Counted from the stretch's first letter, positions 1 through 6,129 are shown. The stretch is DNA of 7,180 nt from Bacillota bacterium (GCA_023426265.1 JAFABA010000186.1:1-7180); one strand, 5' to 3'. Notes: generated by a model from the sequence alone, not told the origin. A program made the numbers and translations.

Positions 1-5
1 TTACC

Positions 6-194
6 ATGTACAAAAAGACATTGAGGAACGTTCTATCGCTCGTCATCGCATTTGTAATGTTGGCTCCTGGTTCAGCATTCGCAGCCTATTCATCGATTGA
101 AGATCCATCTGCCGATCCAATCTCTGAACTTACGCTACCTGCTCATGTCCGGTGGCCCTTCTGGAGGCATCGCCCCATCTGGCTATGCGTATAG
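6..194 (+). CDS. Small secreted peptide, probably frameshifted near its 3' end
   Basis: The open frame encodes 62 residues from an ATG only five bases from the window edge, so its ribosome site is not visible. Residues 1-27 form a textbook Sec signal peptide: a basic N-terminus (MYKKTLR), a hydrophobic core (VLSLVIAFVMLAPG), and an AFA-A cleavage motif near residues 25-28. The mature part starts AYSSIEDPSADPISELTLP. The last 14 residues (RWPFWRHRPIWLCV) are Arg/Trp-rich and look unlike a natural tail. From about position 145 the +1 frame instead reads a Gly/Ser/Pro/Tyr-rich tail ending at TAA 229-231, 14 nt before a strong terminator. I infer that one base was gained or lost and the ancestral product was about 75 residues, with a mature peptide near 49. 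The family is not recognised. A bacteriocin or other exported peptide is possible, but nothing proves it. Confidence 0.5.
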   Translation: MYKKTLRNVLSLVIAFVMLAPGSAFAAYSSIEDPSADPISELTLPAHVRWPFWRHRPIWLCV

Positions 195-244
195 AGACGC
201 ATGGCACTATGGCGGATATATTGCGTCATAAGCTGATAAATAAC

Positions 245-291
245 ATCCAAACTGGTAAAGGTACATCCTTTACCAGTTTGGATTGGGTTTT
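245..291 (+). terminator. Rho-independent terminator
   Basis: Positions 245-261 and 267-283 form a perfect 17-bp stem with a 5-nt loop (tacat), followed by the T-rich run tgggtttt. It lies 14 nt after the +1-frame stop of the small secreted peptide gene, so it most likely ends that transcript. It also insulates the next gene downstream. The stem is symmetric, but on the other strand it is not followed by a good T-tract, so plus-strand use is preferred. Confidence 0.8.
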
Positions 292-302
292 CGCTAAAGA
301 AA

Positions 303-329
303 TTGCCAAATATTACAATTATCTATTAT
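303..329 (+). promoter_or_regulatory. Possible promoter of the 465-residue protein gene
   Basis: TTGCCA at 303-308 and TATTAT at 324-329 resemble sigma-A boxes. The spacer of 15 nt is short; reading the -10 as TATAGG at 327-332 gives 18 nt. The position between the terminator at 245-291 and the ribosome site at 349-355 makes biological sense, because the gene needs its own promoter after that terminator. The match is only moderate. Confidence 0.35.
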
Positions 330-348
330 AGGGATATGTATAGTTGGC

Positions 349-355
349 AAGGAGG
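349..355 (+). promoter_or_regulatory. Ribosome binding site AAGGAGG that fixes the start at 365
   Basis: AAGGAGG ends 9 nt before the ATG at 365. The in-frame TTG at 344 lies upstream of this site and would place the Shine-Dalgarno inside the coding region, so it is not the start. Confidence 0.85.
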
Positions 356-364
356 CAATTCAAA

Positions 365-1762
365 ATGAACATTACATTTTCACAGGGACAGTTTTTCCAC
401 CCGCGCTATGGCTGGTTTGACAAGGAACCGGCCTTGCCAAATTACGCGCATCGCAGTGGACTTGTCAATGAAAAAATTGGGGCAGAGCATTTTATTGGAG
501 CCGACCATCAGCTATATGATGTGGCTCAAAAGATCACGCAAACAATCATAGAGCAATCGCCAAATTCAAAGATGGCTCAAAGATTGGCGGAGTATGATCC
601 TGCAACTGCTGTGTTTGAAGAAGCTCCAATTATCGACGTGTACGAACAGAGGGATTTATCCTACTATTTAGATGGACAAACAAAATTTGCGGGCTCATAC
701 GCGTTTGTTTACGAAGGCAACACCATGACCGCGAAGGTTGATTTCCAGCCACGTGGAACCGACCCGATAGATGTGGTTTCTCATTATGAAGAGCACCGCG
801 CCAATATCCAAAGCCTGAAAAAACAAGGCTTCCATGACGATACGATCAATATGCTTATGCAAGCTCTGGACGAAGCGTTTGTCAATATGCGAAGTGGCGG
901 GTTTGAGGGGCGATTGTTGCACTTTGATCGGAGCCTGAGTCCCGACCAATTAAAGAATGTGACAAAGTCATTTTACGAGGAATATCTTCGTGTTCGGGGT
1001 GGCGCAGGCTCTATGAAAAATGCAATGATAGCCGCAGGGAATACCTTGAAGAGTCAAGGCTTGTTTGACGCGCGGTTTGACGTGACCACACCAGACAGAG
1101 TATTTGCCCCCTCATCACCAGAGCACCAAAAGAACTTGGCGGAGCTTGCGAAATTCACTCCGCTTAAAATTGATCCCAATGCACCGAAACCTGCATGGGA
1201 CCCGGCGGATATACATATCCGCGATATAAACAGGTGGATTCCTGATTACTCGAAGAATAAAACCATGAGCGAGGCCGAAAAGGAAGCACGTTCATTGTCA
1301 ATCGTTTTCCGTGTACGCGGCGATCAGATGATTGATTACGCCCGACGGTATGAAGAGATCATGGGACAGCTTGACAGCAAGCTGAGTAGTGGGGAGATAT
1401 CACAGGAGCATTATGACCGTTATCGCGCCGACCTCGACACGGCCTTTATTAAGACGCACAATCTGAACATTAAAGGTCAAGCGATGGCGGCGGGGTTAAG
1501 CGAGTCAAAAGCAACGGAGCTGGCGGAGGCGTTTTCCAAAGAGTACATCAAAATCCGTGGACAGGCCAAACCGGATGAAATCGACGCAGCTGGAATTGCG
1601 AACGCCACATTGCAAAAAATAGAATCGCAGGGCTGGCCCTCATTTTCTCTCTACTCATCCGAGAACAGGGCAACGGTCAGTGGCAACGACCCGTGGTACG
1701 CGATGATGGCCGAGAACGCGCTGTATTGGCAAAATACGCCGCAACCTTACGAGTATTGGTAG
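365..1762 (+). CDS. Protein of unknown function with an internal domain duplication
   Basis: This encodes 465 residues from the ATG at 365, supported by AAGGAGG 9 nt upstream. I do not recognise the family. There is no signal peptide and no membrane segment, so it is probably a soluble, mostly helical cytoplasmic protein. Its C-terminal two thirds contains two related copies. YEEHRANI (from residue 141) matches YEEIMGQL (329), LDEAF (168) matches LDTAF (357), YEEYLRVRG (204) matches SKEYIKIRG (391), and LKSQG (228) matches IESQG (419). The offset stays at 187-191 residues. The N-terminal 125 residues and the linker at about 240-310, rich in Pro and Asp, are outside the repeat. The C-terminus is aromatic (WYAMM, ALYW, PYEYW). 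The gene sits between a terminated peptide gene and the tail of a relaxase remnant that converges on it (23 nt gap), so it may be cargo of a decayed conjugative element. That link is inference from position only. Confidence 0.85.
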   Translation: MNITFSQGQFFHPRYGWFDKEPALPNYAHRSGLVNEKIGAEHFIGADHQLYDVAQKITQTIIEQSPNSKMAQRLAEYDPATAVFEEAPIIDVYEQRDLSYYLDGQTKFAGSYAFVYEGNTMTAKVDFQPRGTDPIDVVSHYEEHRANIQSLKKQGFHDDTINMLMQALDEAFVNMRSGGFEGRLLHFDRSLSPDQLKNVTKSFYEEYLRVRGGAGSMKNAMIAAGNTLKSQGLFDARFDVTTPDRVFAPSSPEHQKNLAELAKFTPLKIDPNAPKPAWDPADIHIRDINRWIPDYSKNKTMSEAEKEARSLSIVFRVRGDQMIDYARRYEEIMGQLDSKLSSGEISQEHYDRYRADLDTAFIKTHNLNIKGQAMAAGLSESKATELAEAFSKEYIKIRGQAKPDEIDAAGIANATLQKIESQGWPSFSLYSSENRATVSGNDPWYAMMAENALYWQNTPQPYEYW

Positions 1763-1785
1763 TCTGAATAGACGTAATGGTCGGG

Positions 1786-2229
1786 TTACAGTTCCACATC
1801 ATGCTTTTGCGCGGGTTGCGTCCTCCGCATTTCCTCCCGCATGAGGTCATAGACGCTTCTCCGTATTTGTTCGGCTTCTTTAACCTCGTCTTTAAGCGCA
1901 ACATACCGCTGATTGAGCATTTGCCGCTTGGCGGTTAACTCGGCATATTCCTTTTTCCATGCTTTCATCGGCAGGGTGGTCTTGCCGTTCATCACGCCTT
2001 TGAGGTGGTTATTTGCCACTGTAAACAGGGTTTGCTCCGAATCTGTCAATGCCTTTTTGCCCTTATATTTAAGGTAAATGTCGGCTTGCTCGATATGCTT
2101 TTTCAGAACAGGCAAGCGCCGCTCAATGGGTTTAAGCTTCTCCCGAATGTCCATTTGCTCCCCAATCATGGACTTAAACTTTTCATTAAGTCCCTCTATG
2201 TCTATAATCTGATATTTTTGGAAGCATAT
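1786..2229 (-). pseudogene. Relaxase/mobilization protein, C-terminal remnant (Tn1549-like ICE)
   Basis: Only the C-terminal portion of an ICE-type relaxase (MobA/VirD2-like family) survives. An ATG-initiated frame would start at 2169, but the recognisable sequence runs upstream of it without a stop to about 2217 (KYQIIDIEGLNEKF), and a TGA blocks the frame at 2230-2232. The helical, coiled-coil-like tail has the family's familiar pieces: LKPIERRL, ADIYLKYKGKK, LKGVMNGKTTLP.KAWK, ALKDEVKEAEQIRRSVYDLMREE, and an acidic ending (VEL). The N-terminal nuclease domain with its catalytic Tyr and His triad is absent, so it cannot nick oriT. The break at about 2208-2229 coincides with the truncated 5' side of a HEPN gene on the other strand, which points to a recombination or deletion scar. 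Family assignment rests on remembered conservation of these motifs, not on a search. Confidence 0.82.
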
Positions 2230-2372
2230 TCAGTAGTAAAAAAGCCGTTGAAAGAGTCATGGCATCATTAAACACTCTACGAAATCCCATAGCGCATTGT
2301 AGCGTCTTGGCAGAAGATGAGATTCTGAGACTGAATTTAGCTGTGAGAGACTGGTTTAGACTAATGGAGTAA
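2208..2372 (+). pseudogene. HEPN-domain protein, C-terminal fragment (Swt1-HEPN-like)
   Basis: This is an open stretch of 54 codons after a TAA at 2205-2207, ending at TAA 2370-2372. It encodes a helical segment with LNTLRNPIAHCSVLAEDEIL near its middle. RNPIAH fits the HEPN catalytic signature R-x4-H, and the Leu-rich helix before it plus the S..AEDEI...L pattern after it are typical of Swt1-type HEPN domains, which are often RNases in toxin-antitoxin or antiviral systems. The rest of the gene, including any start, is missing. The only internal ATG (2259) would give 37 residues and has no evident ribosome site. Its 5' break abuts the relaxase break. A non-functional remnant is most likely. 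Confidence 0.6.
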
Positions 2373-2428
2373 CTATAGGTGAATGACCATAGTCTATTTG
2401 AACAAATCTATGAGATTTGACGAGTAGG

Positions 2429-2536
2429 CTACGGCCTTTTTACACTGAAAAGTGTTGTCATGTCAGTGCTTTGCAGCATTTCTCGTAATTTTTTCATATG
2501 TGCTAATATGTGTTCCAATTTCGCAGTTTGTTTATT
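2429..2536 (-). pseudogene. Possible C-terminal tail of an unidentified protein
   Basis: Between a TGA at 2537-2539 and TAG at 2429-2431 the minus strand encodes 35 residues with an amphipathic, protein-like pattern (KLEHILAHMKKLREMLQS) and an ending TTLFSVKRP. There is no start codon with a ribosome site. It looks like the decayed end of a coding region, but I do not recognise the family, and a chance open stretch cannot be excluded. Confidence 0.25.
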
Positions 2537-2588
2537 TCAGGCAGTTAAAACCATGAATTTTGAAGTAAATACTGCTTTTGACGGCCTA

Positions 2589-2720
2589 CAAACCCTTGAT
2601 TTTACTGGTTTTTTTGAGTAAATGCTGTAGTACCATCCGCACCAATATTTATACAATAGGAGCTGCTCGTTTCGAGTAGCTTTTATTGTATCTATAGTTC
2701 CAAAACCCTTTATTTTAGGG
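2589..2720. repeat. Imperfect direct repeat flanking a hairpin; possible integrase arm or att region
   Basis: A sequence of about 20 bp, caaacccttgattttactgg (2589-2608), recurs with few changes as caaaaccctttattttaggg (2701-2720). Between the copies lies a 19-bp hairpin at 2651-2691. The unit sits downstream of the xis remnant on the minus strand, where the integrase gene and element end are expected. Arm-type binding sites of tyrosine integrases are often such direct repeats, so an att-related role is a reasonable inference but is not shown. Confidence 0.35.
2651..2691. repeat. 19-bp inverted repeat (hairpin)
   Basis: Arms 2651-2669 and 2673-2691 are complementary over 19 positions with a 3-nt loop (ttt). 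Three positions are G-T mispairs in DNA that become G-U wobbles in plus-strand RNA, so the RNA hairpin would be stable on the plus strand and weaker on the minus strand. No run of T follows it directly, so it is a poor rho-independent terminator. Confidence 0.6.
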
Positions 2721-3002
2721 CGTTTTAGTATTTGAAGCCCTCGTTGCGTTGATATCAATGGAGGTCGTTTTAAGCGCCTCTACATGAATAAAAACGCACT
2801 CAATATTCAGTGTTTTCAAGGTCCTAATGCGAAGTTCTAAAAGTCCTAATATCTGCTTGGCCTGAATTTGATTGCTTGACAACAGTTTATATGCAGAATT
2901 CTTACCGACACGAAGCATAGCACGCATTTCCGAAAAACTGACAATATCGTTATACTGTTCAACATAGAAGCACCTCCTGTATAAACAAATTGAACAATTC
3001 AA
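2715..3002 (-). pseudogene. Excisionase (Xis) family remnant
   Basis: The open frame runs 2715-3002, but only about 2850-2963 reads as an excisionase-type helix-turn-helix protein. VEQYNDIVSFSEMRAMLRVG is followed by KNSAYKLLSSNQIQAKQI, the pattern of small Xis/HTH_17 proteins of ICEs and prophages that bind att DNA and steer the integrase toward excision. After QI the family's usual GR-x-WKIP ending is replaced by unrelated sequence, so the C-terminus is lost. The start is damaged too. A perfect ribosome site (AGGAGG, 2978-2973) stands 7 nt before an ATG at 2965 that is out of frame with Xis and would give only a 39-residue nonsense peptide. The in-frame TTG at 3002 lies upstream of that ribosome site and is not credible. 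A small palindrome (ttgaa-caa-ttcaa, 2990-3002) precedes it and might have been an operator. Confidence 0.65.
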
Positions 3003-3217
3003 AGTGCCTATGGTATGCGCGCCAGCCTAGAACTGGTGGATTGAGTTCAATAGAAATGACCGCAGTCTTCATCCTGCGGTCAATATCATATGGATTGGAA
3101 AATGATTGAAGCAACGTTTTAAGTTCCGACCCATGCGGTCACATGATTGAGCATACTTCGCCTGTACTCGAATACATTTTGTCTATTTATTTCGCTGCCG
3201 AGGCCCTTCTTAATGTG
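3003..3217. other. Intergenic spacer between mobile-element debris and sugar operon
   Basis: It holds the hairpin at 3057-3082 and no assignable gene. A minus-strand stretch of 59 codons is open from 3138 to the TGA at 2959-2961, but it has no start with a ribosome site near its beginning and contains the hairpin. No strong terminator is seen directly after the kinase stop at 3218. The boundary of the old element probably lies here. Confidence 0.5.
3057..3082 (-). terminator. Hairpin, possible terminator
   Basis: Arms tgaccgcag (3057-3065) and ctgcggtca (3074-3082) pair perfectly over 9 bp around an 8-nt loop. Read on the minus strand it is followed by tttctatt, a weak T-tract. It lies about 135 nt after the kinase stop and about 90 nt before the xis remnant, so it could end the operon transcript or have insulated xis. 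Part of one arm (tgcggtca) recurs at 3134-3141. Confidence 0.45.
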
Positions 3218-4687
3218 CTATAATCCGTCTCCCCGCATCGCCAGCCGTACAGCCGCCGTCCAGCCGGCGTAGAGCGTCTCGACTTCAGCTGCCGGCATAC
3301 TCGGCCTGTATTCGCCGCTTACCCTGCGCAGTGCGGCGATATCGTTTCTACTTTTCCAGACGCCTGCGGCGAGCCCTCCCGCGTAAGCGGCACCCAGGGC
3401 GGAGAGCTCCTGTAATTCCGTTTTCACGATAACTGTGCCAAGCATATCGGACATAAATTGCATGAGCAGAGGATTTGAGGTTGGCCCTCCGTCCACGCGC
3501 AGTTCAGAAAGCGTCATAGCCGCATCGCGCTTCATCGCGTCCACAACGTCCCTGGCTTGGTACGCGATAGATTCAAGCCCGGCCCGCACAATATGGTATT
3601 TGTTCGCGTCCCGGAACAGCCCGCAGATCAACGCGCGCGCCTCGCTGTCCCAATGGGGCGCACCAAGTCCCGCAAACGCCGGCACGAGATAAACCCCCTG
3701 AGATGAAGGAACGTTCCCGGCATATTCAAGTGATTTGTCCGCGCTGGGTAAAATGTCCAATTCCTCGGCCAGCCACTTGAGCGTATCGCCGCTGCAAATG
3801 ACGTTGCCCTCCAGCACGTATTCGGTGCGGCCGCACATGCTCCAGGCAACCGAAGTCGCAAGCCCGTTGTCCGAACGCAGCGGCATATTGCCGATGTTGA
3901 CCATCACCGAGCTGCCCGTTCCCAGCGTCGCCTTGCCCATGCCGCGTTCCCAGCAATGCTGGCCGAACAGCGCGCCGTGAGCATCCCCCATCACACCCGC
4001 GATGGGAATCGGCTTTTCAAAGAGTCCTTCCGCCGTGGTCTCACCATAGACAGCGTCTGCGTCAAGCACCTGCGGCATCCGCAAAGATTGCAGACCAAAC
4101 AACTCAAGCAACCGTTCATCCCAACGCAGCGTATGGATGTTATACAGCTGCGTGCGCGACGCGTTGGACGAGTCCGTCGCATGCCGCCCCGAAAGTTTGT
4201 AAATAAGCCAGCTGTCCATCGTTCCAAAAAACAGCGGTCCTCGCGCCTGTGCCTGGTCAAGGATCCAGCGTGCCTTCGCCGCTGAAAAATAGGGCGAAAG
4301 TTTCAGGCCCGTGGCCTGCTCGATCTCATCCGCCCGCGCGGCGATATGCGGCAGTTTCACAATGTCCTTCGCCCGGCAGCATTGCCAGACAACAGCGTTG
4401 TAAACGGGGTTTCCGTCACTGTCCCAGATAAGCGTTGTCTCGCGTTGGTTCGTAATCGATAGCACGGCGACGTCGCATCTGGAAGCGTTGGTTTGCGCCA
4501 GTACGCCACGGATTGCCGCAACCATGTTGGCGTAGATTTCCAGCGGATCATGTTCCACCCAGCCCGGCTGCGGGTGAAGCTGACGGTGCGCTATATCACA
4601 TCGGCCGACCAGCTCCGCCCGCTCACCAAACAGGATTGCTTTCGTCGCCGTCGTACTCTGGTCAACGGCAAGGATAAGCTTCCCCAT
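3218..4687 (-). CDS. FGGY-family carbohydrate kinase, glycerol-kinase-like
   Basis: This encodes 489 residues, close to the usual 500 of glycerol kinases, and is collinear with GlpK from end to end. The N-terminal ATPase lobe begins ILAVDQSTTATKA (5-17). Then come HPQPGWVEHDPLEIY (38-52), NQRETT (80-85), AVVWQCCR (98-105), PYFSAAKARWILD (132-144) and the DSSNASRTQLYNIHTL stretch (172-187). The FGGY catalytic aspartate is D235 in GDAHGALFGQ, and the C-terminal lobe has GTGSS (256-260) and RAGLESIAYQ (368-377). It uses ATP to phosphorylate a polyol or ketose in the cytoplasm. Against E. coli GlpK the glycerol-site R83, E84, W103, Y135 and D245 are kept, but Q246 is Ala and F270 is Ser. The Firmicute regulatory His region (HFYG) is also not recognisable. 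Its substrate is therefore probably another sugar, perhaps the ketose made by the isomerase just upstream. It is the last gene of the operon. Its ribosome site (AAGGAG, 4701-4696) lies inside the isomerase's final codons, only 3 nt separate the genes, and translation is likely coupled. Automatic tools may call it glpK. Confidence 0.9.
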   Translation of the reverse strand: MGKLILAVDQSTTATKAILFGERAELVGRCDIAHRQLHPQPGWVEHDPLEIYANMVAAIRGVLAQTNASRCDVAVLSITNQRETTLIWDSDGNPVYNAVVWQCCRAKDIVKLPHIAARADEIEQATGLKLSPYFSAAKARWILDQAQARGPLFFGTMDSWLIYKLSGRHATDSSNASRTQLYNIHTLRWDERLLELFGLQSLRMPQVLDADAVYGETTAEGLFEKPIPIAGVMGDAHGALFGQHCWERGMGKATLGTGSSVMVNIGNMPLRSDNGLATSVAWSMCGRTEYVLEGNVICSGDTLKWLAEELDILPSADKSLEYAGNVPSSQGVYLVPAFAGLGAPHWDSEARALICGLFRDANKYHIVRAGLESIAYQARDVVDAMKRDAAMTLSELRVDGGPTSNPLLMQFMSDMLGTVIVKTELQELSALGAAYAGGLAAGVWKSRNDIAALRRVSGEYRPSMPAAEVETLYAGWTAAVRLAMRGDGL

Positions 4688-4690
4688 ACC

Positions 4691-6112
4691 TTATACTCCT
4701 TCTCCCAATAGCCAGGAAAGCGCCCTTTCCCGCGCGTTGGAGTCATAAAAATCCATTTCAAAGCCCAGATACCGCTCCGCTTCAAAGAGCACCGGGATCA
4801 AATCCTCATAAATACCTACGCAGTGGTGCACATACGGCCCTTCCACCAGTTTTCTCTCCAACCGCGGCCAGTTTTCCACCGCAATCCAGCAGTAGGAGCC
4901 GCTGTTGCACGGCCCGTCAATCACCTTCGCGCCGCCCGCGAGCAGCGAATATTTGCCGTTGTCGCCATCAAAGCGCAAAATGGTCAAATCACCCTTCTTG
5001 ATTTCCTGCTCCACCGCGCCCGGAAACCCGGGGAAGCAGAACGGATTGATTAGTTTTTTGCTTCCAGCCGCGAGAGAAATGGGGAACGGCCCGCAATGCT
5101 GCAACAGCTCGCCGTTATCATTTCCCGGATGGCGCACCGTCCAGTCCGCAAAAAATGTGGGCGAGTGGCCCATGCTTGCAGATTGCGCGATTACAGACGT
5201 AATGGCACCGTGTATATCGGTTTCGCAGACGACCGGAAGCCCCTCGTCGGTCAGCATACCGTTGGCAGCGCAGGGCATGATGCCGATCTCGCCCTGCAGC
5301 GCGTTCCAGCACTGGATAGCGATCGCCTTGCAGCCCCGTTCACGCGCCAGCTTTGACATCGCGCATTTGAGTGCCGCAATGGTCACGACCTTTTCCGCCG
5401 GGATACATACTTCCATGTTCGCGCGAATGTGATCGACAACCTCGAGTACCTCCCCGGGCTTATCCGCCTCAAGCTGTTTCACAAGCGCCGTCAATTCAGG
5501 CATTGCAAGGGGTGAAATCTGGATGCCGAAGCGCTCAAGCAACTCGCCCTCGTTGCACATCATGGTCCAGAAGTCGGCAGGGCGGGTGGATATCTGGAGA
5601 ATCCGAAGGCTCCTGAATTCCTTTACCATGTTTGCCACGCCGGTAAAGGTAGAGATCCCGCGCTCGAAAGCGGCATCCCCGACGGCGCAGTTTGTTAGGT
5701 AATTGAACGGTACCTGAAACCTGCGTAGTACCTTACCGGTAGCGAACAGGCCGCATTGCGAGTCGGTCAGTCGCATTCCCTCGGGTGTGGGTGCGCCATC
5801 CCGCGGCCCGTAAAGCAGCACCGGCTTACGCAGCGCGCCGGCCACCTTCGCCACGAAGTCCTCCGTGCCAAAATTGACATGCGGCAAAAATAGCGCATCA
5901 ACCTCTTCCCGCTTAAACTTGGCAACGGTTTTTTCCACGCTGCCCTCGCCAAACAGCAAACCATCCCCGTTGATGTCCTCAATGTCAATATAATGGACAC
6001 CAAGCTGTGTCAGGCGCTGATAAACTTCGGCTTTGAGCCGCAGAGCTTCTTCCTTGCTGAATAAATTGCGGCGTGTTGGCGCAACGCCGATTTTTACATC
6101 ATATTTAAACAT
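4691..6112 (-). CDS. L-fucose/L-arabinose isomerase family protein
   Basis: This encodes 473 residues from the ATG at 6112, chosen because GAGGAG (6123-6118) stands 5 nt upstream. An in-frame TTG at 6133 would overlap the permease stop and precede that site. The N-terminal half is a Rossmann-like pair of domains (KIGVAPTRR at 7-15, DALFLPHVNFG at 72-82, RKPVLLYGPRDG at 95-106). The C-terminal FucI/AraA-type catalytic domain holds a candidate metal ligand pair, E275 (LQGEIG) and D299 (CETDIHGA). They are 24 residues apart, the same spacing as E337/D361 of E. coli L-fucose isomerase. H429 or H430 (GPYVHHC) may be the third ligand. The expected role is Mn-dependent aldose-ketose isomerisation in the cytoplasm. 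It is shorter than FucI (591 aa), and the substrate cannot be read from sequence. It lies 17 nt after the permease and 3 nt before the kinase, so it most likely supplies the ketose that the kinase phosphorylates. Confidence 0.85.
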   Translation of the reverse strand: MFKYDVKIGVAPTRRNLFSKEEALRLKAEVYQRLTQLGVHYIDIEDINGDGLLFGEGSVEKTVAKFKREEVDALFLPHVNFGTEDFVAKVAGALRKPVLLYGPRDGAPTPEGMRLTDSQCGLFATGKVLRRFQVPFNYLTNCAVGDAAFERGISTFTGVANMVKEFRSLRILQISTRPADFWTMMCNEGELLERFGIQISPLAMPELTALVKQLEADKPGEVLEVVDHIRANMEVCIPAEKVVTIAALKCAMSKLARERGCKAIAIQCWNALQGEIGIMPCAANGMLTDEGLPVVCETDIHGAITSVIAQSASMGHSPTFFADWTVRHPGNDNGELLQHCGPFPISLAAGSKKLINPFCFPGFPGAVEQEIKKGDLTILRFDGDNGKYSLLAGGAKVIDGPCNSGSYCWIAVENWPRLERKLVEGPYVHHCVGIYEDLIPVLFEAERYLGFEMDFYDSNARERALSWLLGEGV

Positions 6113-6116
6113 ATAC

Positions 6117-6124
6117 TCTCCTCT
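6117..6124 (-). promoter_or_regulatory. Ribosome binding site of the isomerase gene
   Basis: AGAGGAGA lies 4 nt before the ATG at 6112, within the 17-nt gap after the permease stop. It decides against the longer TTG start at 6133. Confidence 0.75.
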
Positions 6125-6129
6125 TGTTC

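Larger units (their letters stand above)
2373..2714. other. AT-rich stretch without an intact gene
   Basis: No convincing gene lies here. It contains a small palindrome at 2403-2419 (caaatct/agatttg), a short GNRA-type hairpin at 2442-2455, a possible minus-strand protein tail at 2429-2536, and the direct-repeat and hairpin unit at 2589-2720. In a Tn1549-like arrangement the integrase would follow xis here on the minus strand, but no tyrosine-recombinase motif can be read in any frame. Confidence 0.6.

Noticed and set aside
145..231. Separate 28-codon ORF starting at ATG 145
   Set aside because: There is no ribosome site upstream of this ATG. The sequence is better explained as the displaced tail of the secreted peptide gene.
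695..949. Minus-strand open frame inside the 465-residue gene
   Set aside because: It is fully antisense to a gene with a strong ribosome site and an internal protein repeat.
2005..2271. An 88-codon plus-strand open frame
   Set aside because: It is antisense to the relaxase remnant, whose protein motifs are clear, so this is a shadow frame.
2403..2455. Two small hairpins (2403-2419 and 2442-2455) as terminators
   Set aside because: Stems are only 7 and 5 bp, and neither is followed by a T-tract on a useful strand.
2537..2758. A 73-codon minus-strand open frame
   Set aside because: It starts with TTG, has no ribosome site, and spans the direct-repeat and hairpin unit. The translation shows no domain.
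2962..3138. A 59-codon open stretch on the minus strand ahead of xis
   Set aside because: It has no start codon with a ribosome site, and its middle is the 9-bp hairpin, which suggests non-coding DNA. It could be a decayed small gene, but I cannot support that.
3057..3141. CRISPR-like repetition of tgcggtca
   Set aside because: There are only two copies of 8 bp, one being a hairpin arm, with no regular spacing.
4905..5432. A 175-codon plus-strand open frame
   Set aside because: It is antisense to the isomerase. Long antisense frames are common in GC-rich coding DNA, and its composition is not protein-like.
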